Positions 1-8,339 of a stretch of 64,000 bases of DNA are shown one piece after another. Position 1 is the first letter of the stretch. Every line of letters starts with the position of its first letter. Location: assembly GCA_003533785.1 (NCBI GenBank), contig DQCR01000056.1, forward strand, positions 9,984 to 73,983, read 5' to 3'. Origin of the DNA: Flavobacteriaceae bacterium (lineage in GTDB: Bacteria > Bacteroidota > Bacteroidia > Flavobacteriales > Flavobacteriaceae). The notes under the pieces are model-generated. The model searched no databases, had not been told where the DNA came from, and saw nothing but the letters and a program-made list of their open reading frames with translations. The position numbers were made by a program, and so were the translations under genes.

Positions 1-2549
1 TCTTTGATTAGCGTCAATGTCTTGAGTCCCAAAAAATCCATTTTCAATAATCCAGCATTTTCAACTACAGAATTATCGAACTGAGTCACAAAGAGTTCCG
101 AGTCTTTTGCCGTAGCAACAGGTACAAATTGAGTGATATCGTCAGGAGTAATGATAACCCCACAGGCATGAATTCCGGTATTGCGAAGCGAGCCCTCCAA
201 GACTTTAGCCTGCTGTATCGTCTCCCCCTGCAAGCTCGATTCTTCGGCAATGGCTTTGAATTCTTTCACCCGGGTATATTCCTCTGAACGAAGGCTCTTT
301 CTCAATTCCTCTTCTTCCAAGCTAAAAATTTTGGAAAGTTTCATATTGGGTAACAGTTTTGCAATATGATCAGCTTCATTTAACGACAGGTCTAGTACTC
401 TTGCCGTATCCCGGATAGACGATTTAGCCGCCATGGTGCCATAGGTTATAATCTGAGCCACTTGGTTGGCTCCGTATTTTTCAATGACATAATCCATCAC
501 CTTACCTCGTCCTTCGTCATCAAAATCAATATCGATATCGGGCATGCTCACCCGGTCAGGATTCAAGAATCGCTCAAATAGCAAGTCGTATTGGATGGGG
601 TCCATATTGACAATCCCTAAACTGTAGGCAACAACAGAACCCGCAGCCGAACCACGGCCAGGGCCAACTGAAACTCCCATACTTCGCGCGGCAGCAATCA
701 AATCCTGTACAATCAAAAAATACCCTGGATAGCCTGTATTGGCAATGACAGCCAGCTCGAAATCCAAGCGTTCCTGAATTTCAGGAGTGAGCGGATCATA
801 GCGTTTCTTCGCCCCTTCATAAGCCAAGTGTCTCAAATAGTTATTTTCTCCCGTTTTCCCATCGGGTTGGTTTTCTACCTGAAAGGCTTTGGGGATATCA
901 AACTTTGGCAGCAATACTTCCCTTGCCAAATCATAAGGAACGATTTTATCGATCAGTTCTTGTAAATTAAGAATAGCCTCTGGGACATCCTTAAAAAGCG
1001 CCTTCATGGCTTCGGGCGGCTTGAAATAATATTCTTGATTAGGAAAACCATAACGATAACCTCGACCTCTTCCTATCGGAGTGGCTTGTTTTTCTCCTTC
1101 TTTAAGACAGAGTAGAATATCGTGGGCGTTGGCTTCCTCTTTTTCAACATAATAGGTGTTGTTGGTCGCAATGAGTGGAATACTGTATTTTTGAGACCAT
1201 TGGATAAGAACCGCATTTGCTCGGTCTTCATCTTCTTGGCCATGTCGCATGAGTTCGATGTACAAATCATTCCCAAATTGCTGTTGCCACCAGAGCAAGG
1301 CTTCTTCTGCCTGTGGGTCTCCCACATTCAATATTTTGGAGGGAACTTCTCCATACATGTTACCAGTGAGCACTATAAGATCGTCCTTGAATTGCAAGAC
1401 GATTTGTTTATCTATCCTAGGGACATAATAGAATCCATCCGTATAGGCCAAAGAAGTCATCTTAATCAAATTCTGATACCCTTTTTTATTTTTGGCTAAA
1501 AAAACTACCTGATACCCATCGTCTCTACGAGACCGGTCCTTATGATTCTCACAAACATAAAATTCACATCCCACAATGGGCTTAATTTGGGCATCGGGTG
1601 CGGCTTCTGAATTATGTTTTTTTACCGCTTTAACAAAATGAAAGGCGCCCATCAGATTGGCATGATCGGTGAGCGCAAGTGCAGGCATTTTGTACTGAGC
1701 TGCAGCTTCAACCAATTGAGTCACGCGAGAAGTAGCTTGAAGCACGGAGAACTGAGAGTGATTGTGCAGATGCACAAACGAAGCATCGGACAAAGCAGAA
1801 AGGGATTCTTTTGATACGGGATCATTGGAGGCCCCTTTCGGCTGTAGTTTTGAAGTGTATTGTTCAGAGAGAGCTTTTAAATTTTTGTGATTCAAACCCA
1901 ACAGGGGAACACCCTCCGGATAAGTGATTCGCAATGCTTCTTCAGGGAACTCTCCTTCGAGAGAAGACGGGTGAATTTGAACTTGGCGAAGCAGCTCCAA
2001 AAAAACACGAGAAGTAGCCTCTACATCGGCTGTTGCGTTGTGGGCTTCTTCAAAACGACTTCCAAAAAGATGATAATACAACTCACTGAGGGTGGGCAAT
2101 TTAAACTTACCTCCTCGACCTCCAGGCAATTGACATAAAGCTGCTGTTTCTTCCGTACAGGTATCGATCAAAGAAAACGATACCAAAGGATCATTCCCAT
2201 CTACCCGGAGGAATTCGGCTCCCATAATATTACGGTCAAAATTAATATTGTGCCCCACCACGTACTGCGCTTGTTTTAGTGCTACAGCAAGCTTTTCCAA
2301 GACCGTTTCAAGGGGTATTCCTTCCGCTTCCGCCAAAGCAGTTGATATGCCGTGGACTTGCTCCGATTCAAAAGGAATGGTAAATCCTTCGGGTTTAATA
2401 AGATAATCTTGATGATTGATACAAGTCCCAGAGGCGTCGTGTAATTGCCAAGCAATCTGAATACATCGGGGCCAATTGTCTGCATCGGTTAGGGGTGCAT
2501 CCCAACGTTTTGGCAATCCTGTCGTCTCTGTATCAAAAATTAAATACAT
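1..2549 (-). CDS. dnaE: DNA polymerase III alpha subunit with N-terminal proofreading exonuclease (5' part)
   Basis: Replicative polymerase subunit; about 849 codons are present and the 3' part lies beyond the left edge. Read from the ATG at 2547-2549. A DnaQ-type exonuclease fills roughly residues 1-180: it opens MYLIFDTETTGLP (Exo I), with later HNINFDRN (Exo II) and HNATADVEAT (Exo III). A PHP domain follows, beginning FVHLHNHSQFSVL near residue 240. The polymerase palm carries PDIDIDFDDEG (about bases 515-547), which holds the catalytic aspartates. The sequence is cut off shortly after VENAGLLKMDFLGLKTL. Proofreading and polymerisation would therefore sit on one polypeptide, as in other long Bacteroidota DnaE proteins, instead of on a separate DnaQ. 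The frame is open throughout. Confidence 0.95.
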   Translation of the reverse strand, partial: MYLIFDTETTGLPKRWDAPLTDADNWPRCIQIAWQLHDASGTCINHQDYLIKPEGFTIPFESEQVHGISTALAEAEGIPLETVLEKLAVALKQAQYVVGHNINFDRNIMGAEFLRVDGNDPLVSFSLIDTCTEETAALCQLPGGRGGKFKLPTLSELYYHLFGSRFEEAHNATADVEATSRVFLELLRQVQIHPSSLEGEFPEEALRITYPEGVPLLGLNHKNLKALSEQYTSKLQPKGASNDPVSKESLSALSDASFVHLHNHSQFSVLQATSRVTQLVEAAAQYKMPALALTDHANLMGAFHFVKAVKKHNSEAAPDAQIKPIVGCEFYVCENHKDRSRRDDGYQVVFLAKNKKGYQNLIKMTSLAYTDGFYYVPRIDKQIVLQFKDDLIVLTGNMYGEVPSKILNVGDPQAEEALLWWQQQFGNDLYIELMRHGQEDEDRANAVLIQWSQKYSIPLIATNNTYYVEKEEANAHDILLCLKEGEKQATPIGRGRGYRYGFPNQEYYFKPPEAMKALFKDVPEAILNLQELIDKIVPYDLAREVLLPKFDIPKAFQVENQPDGKTGENNYLRHLAYEGAKKRYDPLTPEIQERLDFELAVIANTGYPGYFLIVQDLIAAARSMGVSVGPGRGSAAGSVVAYSLGIVNMDPIQYDLLFERFLNPDRVSMPDIDIDFDDEGRGKVMDYVIEKYGANQVAQIITYGTMAAKSSIRDTARVLDLSLNEADHIAKLLPNMKLSKIFSLEEEELRKSLRSEEYTRVKEFKAIAEESSLQGETIQQAKVLEGSLRNTGIHACGVIITPDDITQFVPVATAKDSELFVTQFDNSVVENAGLLKMDFLGLKTLTLIK

Positions 2550-2667
2550 AATTCTAAAAGTATATAATCCTAATGGCATCTAAGTAGGCCTTGGGAAGGA
2601 CTTATCAACGATTTTAGAAAAAATATAAACGCTTGTTTTTGTACCTTTCCCAAAAAGAAAAAGAAAA

Positions 2668-3669
2668 ATGCCGCTGCTGGAATTTACTTCCCGTGGCATC
2701 TATTGTGCCGCGGCCGATGTCTATTTGGATCCTTGGAAAAAGGTACCCAAGGCCTTGATTACGCATGGGCATTCAGACCATGCCCGCTGGGGAAATCAAC
2801 AATATATTACACACCACGACAACGTTCCAATTATTCAACATCGTTTGGGAAATATTACTGTAGCAGGAAAGTCCTATGGAGAACGTTTCAGCATCAATGG
2901 GGTTCAGTTTTCTTTTCATCCAGCCGGTCATGTGCCTGGGTCCTCCCAAATTCGCGTTGAAAACCGTGGAGAAGTTTGGGTTTTTACGGGAGATTACAAA
3001 TTGGAAAATGACGGGATTTCGACCCCTTTTGAAGCTGTTATCTGCCATACATTTATTACCGAGTGCACCTTTGGGCTTCCTGTCTTTAACTGGCAAGATC
3101 CGGTGAAAGTCCATCGCCAAATTAATCAATGGTGGGCCGCTAATAAAGCTGCTGGGATCACCAGCTTGCTTATGGGCTATTCACTGGGTAAAGCGCAGCG
3201 ACTTCTCAAACACTTAGATCCGAAAATCGGTAAAATATTTACGCATGGGGCTCCTGAAAAAATGACTGAAGTCCTGCGATCTCAAATTGATTTTCCAGAA
3301 ACCCAATTGATTACTCGTGAGACCAATAAAAAACAAATTGCCGGGAATCTAGTTTTGGCGCCCCCTGCGGTAATGGGAAGTGCATGGGCTAAAAAATTAG
3401 GGGAAATTAGCACAGGGTATGCCTCGGGATGGATGGCATTTCGTGGTGCTCGCCGCCGACGTGCAGTGGACAAAGCTTTTGTACTTTCTGATCATGCAGA
3501 TTGGAAAGGTTTGCTACACGCCGTTGAAGCTACAGGCTGTGAAAACGTAATCACTACACACGGCTATACTGACATTTTTGCTCAATACCTTCGTGAAAAA
3601 GGCTGGAATGCCCGAACCGAAAAAACACAATACGAAGCGGAGACACCTGAAACTACCGTTGCGGAATGA
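2668..3669 (+). CDS. ligase-associated DNA exonuclease (metallo-beta-lactamase/beta-CASP fold)
   Basis: 333 aa; first gene of a four-gene DNA-repair cassette. The metal-binding signature HGHSDH lies at residues 33-38, with further expected ligands in FHPAGHVPGS and FTGDYK. The C-terminal FVLSDHADW fits the beta-CASP nuclease family related to mRNA 3'-end processing exonucleases. Members found beside an ATP-dependent ligase and an Lhr-type helicase are annotated as ligase-associated DNA exonucleases. The stop overlaps the ligase start by 4 bases (ATGA), indicating translational coupling. The upstream gap 2550-2667 holds only A+T-rich sequence with a near-consensus -7 (TGTTTTTG), so the promoter is uncertain. 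Confidence 0.92.
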   Translation: MPLLEFTSRGIYCAAADVYLDPWKKVPKALITHGHSDHARWGNQQYITHHDNVPIIQHRLGNITVAGKSYGERFSINGVQFSFHPAGHVPGSSQIRVENRGEVWVFTGDYKLENDGISTPFEAVICHTFITECTFGLPVFNWQDPVKVHRQINQWWAANKAAGITSLLMGYSLGKAQRLLKHLDPKIGKIFTHGAPEKMTEVLRSQIDFPETQLITRETNKKQIAGNLVLAPPAVMGSAWAKKLGEISTGYASGWMAFRGARRRRAVDKAFVLSDHADWKGLLHAVEATGCENVITTHGYTDIFAQYLREKGWNARTEKTQYEAETPETTVAE

Positions 3670-5252
3670 ACGCCTTTGCTCAACTTATTGAGGCCTTAGA
3701 CAGCACCAACAAAACTAATGAAAAGGTAGCCTTATTGGCCACATATTTCCGTACAGCTCCGCAGAACGATGCCCTGTGGGCAGTGGCCCTTCTTTCACAC
3801 CGTCGTCCCTCCCGCCCAGTAAGCACCTCCCTGCTCCGTGAATGGGCAGCCGAACTAGCCGGTCTATCCCCTTGGCTGTTTGAAGAAGCCTATCATATTG
3901 TGGGGGATTTGGCAGAAACCATCGCTTTGTTGCTTTCTAATAGCCAAAAGGGAGCTGAGCAGTCCTTGGCAGAAACCATCACCGATATTATTGCACTCAA
4001 ACCAAAAGAAGAACAGGAAAAGAAAAATTATATCCAATCCCAGTGGCAACAACTAACAAGTACGGAGCGCTTTGTCTTCAATAAAATTATAACGGGTGGT
4101 TTTCGAATCGGTATTAGCCAAAAATTAATGACTCGAGCGTTGGGACAAGCTTTAGAACTGGACGAAAATACCTTGGCACATCGCTTGATGGGCACTTGGA
4201 CGCCACAGACAACTACTTTTGAGGATTTATTAATAACTCCACATGCCGCCGACCAACTTAGCCGTCCCTATCCGTTTTATCTCGCCTACGCTGTAGAGGA
4301 TGATTTTTTCAAAAAACACTCCCCCGAAGCCTACTGCGTTGAGCATAAGTGGGATGGTATGCGAGGCCAATTGATTGTCCGTGAAGGGCAATATTTTCTC
4401 TGGAGCCGAGGAGAAGAATTAATTACTGATAAGTTTCCTGAATTGGCCCCTTTTGCAAATCATTTGCCCTCTGGAACAGTTCTCGATGGTGAGATCTTAC
4501 CCTATCCCCAAGGAGTCATTGGTAATTTCAATGATCTTCAAAAAAGAATTGGTAGAAAAACGGTGGGTGCCAAATTGCTTCAAGACGTGCCTATCCGATT
4601 CATGATTTATGATTTGTTGGAATGGGAAGGCATTGATTATAGAACTACACCGCTTCACATTCGCCAAGAGCAACTCGCCCTCCTTTATCAAAGTCATAAA
4701 AAATTTGACTTACCTTGGGAATTGTCTCAAGTGCATCACTTTGCTACTTGGGAAGCTGTTGCTCAAGAAAGGGAAAAAGCGGAGCAAAAACGATCCGAAG
4801 GCTTGATGCTCAAAAAAAAGGACTCCTCCTATGCAGTAGGGCGGAAGAAAGGAAGCTGGTGGAAATGGAAGTCCGACCCCAAAACCATCGATGCCGTGCT
4901 TACCTTCGCCATGCGAGGACACGGTCGCCGAACGAACCTCTATACCGATTATACTTTTGCCCTTTGGGATGAGGGAAAACTTGTCACTTTTACCAAGGCC
5001 TATTCGGGTCTGACCGATAAAGAAATTCGTGAAGTAGATCGCTATGTCAAGCAAAATACCCTAGCACGGTTTGGACCGGTTCGAGAAGTGACACCCAAAT
5101 TGGTCTTTGAAATTGCTTTTGAAGGGATTGCAGCCTCAACGCGGCACAAAAGTGGTGTTGCTGTGCGTTTCCCCCGAATCCTCCGTTGGAGACATGATAA
5201 AAAAATCGAGGCAGCCAATAGCTTAGGGGATCTTAAAAAACTTTTATCATGA
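3666..5252 (+). CDS. ATP-dependent DNA ligase of the ligase-associated repair cassette
   Basis: 528 aa. Seals DNA nicks through a ligase-adenylate intermediate. The nucleotidyl-acceptor lysine is in motif I, EHKWDGMRGQ (K228). The N-terminal ~200 residues look like the helical DNA-binding domain of cellular ATP ligases. Downstream are LDGEILPY and RSEGLMLKKK, and the OB-fold end includes SWWKWK. It lacks the polymerase and nuclease domains of LigD, so it is the stand-alone type found with a beta-CASP exonuclease, an Lhr-core helicase and PdeM. It overlaps the genes on both sides by 4 bases, so the cassette is probably made from one mRNA. Confidence 0.95.
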   Translation: MNAFAQLIEALDSTNKTNEKVALLATYFRTAPQNDALWAVALLSHRRPSRPVSTSLLREWAAELAGLSPWLFEEAYHIVGDLAETIALLLSNSQKGAEQSLAETITDIIALKPKEEQEKKNYIQSQWQQLTSTERFVFNKIITGGFRIGISQKLMTRALGQALELDENTLAHRLMGTWTPQTTTFEDLLITPHAADQLSRPYPFYLAYAVEDDFFKKHSPEAYCVEHKWDGMRGQLIVREGQYFLWSRGEELITDKFPELAPFANHLPSGTVLDGEILPYPQGVIGNFNDLQKRIGRKTVGAKLLQDVPIRFMIYDLLEWEGIDYRTTPLHIRQEQLALLYQSHKKFDLPWELSQVHHFATWEAVAQEREKAEQKRSEGLMLKKKDSSYAVGRKKGSWWKWKSDPKTIDAVLTFAMRGHGRRTNLYTDYTFALWDEGKLVTFTKAYSGLTDKEIREVDRYVKQNTLARFGPVREVTPKLVFEIAFEGIAASTRHKSGVAVRFPRILRWRHDKKIEAANSLGDLKKLLS

Positions 5253-7690
5253 TTGAGGTCAATACTGTATCAGACTGGTTTGAGGCTCAAGGTTGGACTC
5301 CACTGCCTTTTCAAAAAAAGACATGGGAAGCCTATAGAAAAGGTAAAAGTGGCTTTGTTAACGCTCCAACGGGAAGTGGAAAAACCTATGCCCTCTGGGG
5401 AGGAATTGTTCAGGAAGCCCTAATTGATCCCCCGAAAAAAGGATTGCAAGCTATTTGGATCACGCCTCTAAAAGCTTTGGCGGTGGAAATTCAGCAAAGC
5501 ACCGAACAAATGAGTACCCATTTCAATATAGCCTGGAAAGTAGATCTTCGCACAGGAGACACGCCCGCAAGCGCCCGAAGCAAACAGCGAAAAAATCCCA
5601 ATTTTGGATTGGTTACAACGCCCGAAAGCTTGCATCTACTTCTAGGAAGCAAAGACCACAAAAAATATTTTTCTCAGCTAAAATGCATTGTTATAGATGA
5701 ATGGCATGAGTTAATGGGTTCCAAGCGAGGGGTACAAGTAGAACTTGCACTCGCCTATTTAAAATCTTTTCTCCCTAACGTAAAGATTTGGGGTATTTCT
5801 GCCACCATTGGCAATCTTGCGCTGGCCCAGGAAATTCTGTTAGGTGCGGAAGCCCCGAATGGCGTCCGTATTGTTTCCAATCGTAAAAAGACTATTCAAG
5901 TAAAATCACTCGTCCCTAAGAATATGGAACGCTTCCCCTGGCGAGGTCATTTGGGCTTGCATCTTTTAGAGGAGGTGATCAAAGTGATCAGTCGTTCACG
6001 ATCTACTTTAGTCTTTACTAACACTAGGGCCCAATGCGAAATTTGGTTTCAGCAGCTATTGGAAGCCCAGCCCACTTGGGCCGGGAAAATGGCCATGCAC
6101 CACGGGAGTATGAACAAAGAAACCAGGCTTTGGGTAGAAGAAGCCCTGCGCCATGATCGACTAAAATTGGTTGTGTGTACTTCCAGTTTGGATTTGGGGG
6201 TGGACTTTAGTCCCGTTGAAAGTTGCATACAGGTAGGCAGTCCTAAAGGGGTTGGTCGTTTTCTTCAACGAGCAGGACGAAGTGGTCACCAGCCGGGCCA
6301 AGCCAGTGTGATCTACTTCCTTCCAACCCATGCGATGGAATTGATCGAAGCTTTGGCATTGCAAACAGCCATCGAACACCAAATTATTGAAGATCGAATC
6401 CCCTATCTAAATAGTTATGACGTTCTCATCCAGTTCCTAATGACCTTAGCTGTAGGTGATGGTTTTCAGCCCAAAATGCTTTATCCCATTATACAAAACA
6501 CCTTTTGTTTCCAGACGCTTGAACAAGATACATGGCAATGGTGTTTGAATTTTATCCTACAGGGCAGTCAAAGCTTGGAGAATTATGATGAATATAAAAA
6601 GGTCGTTGTAGACCAGACAGGAAGCTATAAGGTAGCCAATCGATCTATAGCCATGCGCCATCGCATGACCATTGGCACCATAGTAAGTGATGCCGATTTG
6701 ATTGTAAAATACCGAAAAGGAGGGTTTATCGGCACTATTGAAGAGTGGTTTGTCTCTAAATTAAATCCTGGCGACGTATTCACATTTGCGGGTAAAAATT
6801 TGGAGCTGATTAAAATCCAAAACAATCAGGTACTGGTTAAAAAATCAAAAGTGAAAAAAGCAAAAATCCCAGCTTGGATGGGGGGGCGGATGAGTTTCAG
6901 TGCACACTTGAGTGCTATACTCCGCGATACTTTTTATGAATTAGAAAGCAACGAGAGCGAGGAGCGAAATGCATTGGAACCCGTACTTGCACAACAAAAA
7001 AAACAATCCTTACTCCCCAAAGCCAACGAGCTCCTGATTGAAACTTTTCCCTCAAAAGAGGGATATCACGCTGTCTTTTATCCCTTTGAAGGCTACGCCA
7101 TTCACATGGCAATGGCTAGTATTGTTTCCTATCGATTGAGTTTATTGGTCCCTACTAGTTTTAGTTTGGCTTTCAACGACTATGGTTTTGAACTGGTTTC
7201 TGATTCACCCATAGACATAGAAGGCTTATTGGACAACAATCTTTTGACAGAACAAGATCTACTTAGTGATCTAAAAAAAGGAATCAATGTTTCAGAAATG
7301 GCACGAAGAAAATTTCGAGACATTGCAGTAATTGGTGGTTTGGTGTTTCAAGGAACTCCTTCTCAACCAATCAAAAGCAAACACCTGCAATCCAGTTCAC
7401 AACTTTTTTATGAAGTTTTCAAGGACTATGAGCCAGAAAATCTGCTCTATCAACAAGCACTGGATGAAACTTATGATCATGGTATGGAACAGGGACGATT
7501 GCTGCAAGCCTTTGAACGCATCCAACGCCAAGATATTCGTTGGGTCAAAACCTACCAACCTACCCCCTTTTCTTTTCCCTTGATTACCGATCGCTTGCGA
7601 GGCAAAATGTCCTCCGAATCGGTTGAGGATCGCATTCGAAAAATGTTTTTACAACTCGATAAAGATGTGGCCGATGGAACTTCAAATTAA
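5249..7690 (+). CDS. ligase-associated DEXH-box DNA helicase (Lhr-core type)
   Basis: 813 aa superfamily 2 helicase. Walker A is APTGSGKT (residues 39-46), motif II is DEWH (about 150), motif III is SATIGN (about 185), and motif VI includes QRAGRSGHQPG. The length and the region after the two RecA lobes (winged-helix/Lhr-specific domains through TDRLRGKM) match the Lhr-core branch rather than full-length ~1500-residue Lhr. Family knowledge: a 3'-to-5' ATP-dependent translocase. Its place between ligase and phosphoesterase genes identifies it as the helicase of the ligase-associated set. It starts in an ATGA overlap with the ligase stop. Confidence 0.94.
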   Translation: MIEVNTVSDWFEAQGWTPLPFQKKTWEAYRKGKSGFVNAPTGSGKTYALWGGIVQEALIDPPKKGLQAIWITPLKALAVEIQQSTEQMSTHFNIAWKVDLRTGDTPASARSKQRKNPNFGLVTTPESLHLLLGSKDHKKYFSQLKCIVIDEWHELMGSKRGVQVELALAYLKSFLPNVKIWGISATIGNLALAQEILLGAEAPNGVRIVSNRKKTIQVKSLVPKNMERFPWRGHLGLHLLEEVIKVISRSRSTLVFTNTRAQCEIWFQQLLEAQPTWAGKMAMHHGSMNKETRLWVEEALRHDRLKLVVCTSSLDLGVDFSPVESCIQVGSPKGVGRFLQRAGRSGHQPGQASVIYFLPTHAMELIEALALQTAIEHQIIEDRIPYLNSYDVLIQFLMTLAVGDGFQPKMLYPIIQNTFCFQTLEQDTWQWCLNFILQGSQSLENYDEYKKVVVDQTGSYKVANRSIAMRHRMTIGTIVSDADLIVKYRKGGFIGTIEEWFVSKLNPGDVFTFAGKNLELIKIQNNQVLVKKSKVKKAKIPAWMGGRMSFSAHLSAILRDTFYELESNESEERNALEPVLAQQKKQSLLPKANELLIETFPSKEGYHAVFYPFEGYAIHMAMASIVSYRLSLLVPTSFSLAFNDYGFELVSDSPIDIEGLLDNNLLTEQDLLSDLKKGINVSEMARRKFRDIAVIGGLVFQGTPSQPIKSKHLQSSSQLFYEVFKDYEPENLLYQQALDETYDHGMEQGRLLQAFERIQRQDIRWVKTYQPTPFSFPLITDRLRGKMSSESVEDRIRKMFLQLDKDVADGTSN

Positions 7691-8315
7691 GCAGCAACGA
7701 ATACAACTGCTTCCAGAAGGAGCGGCCTATTGGGTCAATACGAAGAGTCTTCTCATTGCCGACGCCCATTTGGGTAAAATAGCACATTTTCGAAAAAACG
7801 GCTTTGCCGTCCCACCCCAAATCCAGTATTCTTTTTATAAAAAAATGGAAACATTGTTAGCCACCCTTTCCGTCAAGCGAATTTTCTTTTTAGGCGATTT
7901 ATTTCACAGTGATCGGAATAAAGAATGGGATCGCTTTTCGGAGTGGAACCAACAAAATCCTTTTCCTTCAATCCTTATCAAAGGGAACCATGACATTTTG
8001 CCTGATTTCTTATTGGAACAGAGTGGCCTGAGGGTTGAAGAAGAATGGTTTGAAGCAGGCTTATGTTTGACCCACCATCCCCAACAAAAAGTAGACCATG
8101 TCAATCTGTGTGGGCATGTTCATCCAGGAGTTCGGCTGCAAGGCCAAGGGCGACAACGCCTAAAAGTACCTTGTTTTTTTTATCGTCCCAACCAATTGAT
8201 TCTCCCTGCCTTTGGAGTGTTTACCGGTTTGCATATCATGCAACCTTCCACCGAAGATCAGGTTTATGCACTGGGTGAAAAGCATGTATTAGCCATTTCC
8301 ATAAGGAAAAAATAG
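7674..8315 (+). CDS. pdeM: ligase-associated DNA-damage-response endonuclease PdeM
   Basis: 213 aa calcineurin-like metallophosphoesterase. Metal-binding motifs are in order: DAHLGK (D30, H32), GDLFHSD, GNHD and CGHVHPG. Family knowledge: PdeM-type enzymes are Mn-dependent nucleases encoded with the ligase/Lhr/exonuclease set. I chose ATG 7674 (MELQIKQ...), which overlaps the helicase end by 17 bases. ATG 7665 is an in-frame alternative, and the frame also has an upstream TTG at 7623 that would overlap more. It completes the four-gene cassette. mfd follows 24 bases later and may be co-transcribed. Confidence 0.9.
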   Translation: MELQIKQQRIQLLPEGAAYWVNTKSLLIADAHLGKIAHFRKNGFAVPPQIQYSFYKKMETLLATLSVKRIFFLGDLFHSDRNKEWDRFSEWNQQNPFPSILIKGNHDILPDFLLEQSGLRVEEEWFEAGLCLTHHPQQKVDHVNLCGHVHPGVRLQGQGRQRLKVPCFFYRPNQLILPAFGVFTGLHIMQPSTEDQVYALGEKHVLAISIRKK

Positions 8316-8339
8316 CCTGTATATTTACCAAAAAAACAA

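Noticed and set aside
1122-1499. Plus-strand frame of 125 codons within dnaE
   Set aside because: dnaE is intact on the other strand with clear motifs; this frame is an antisense shadow.
5249-7690. Restriction or defence helicase
   Set aside because: Lhr-core features and overlap with ligase and PdeM genes identify the DNA-repair cassette instead.
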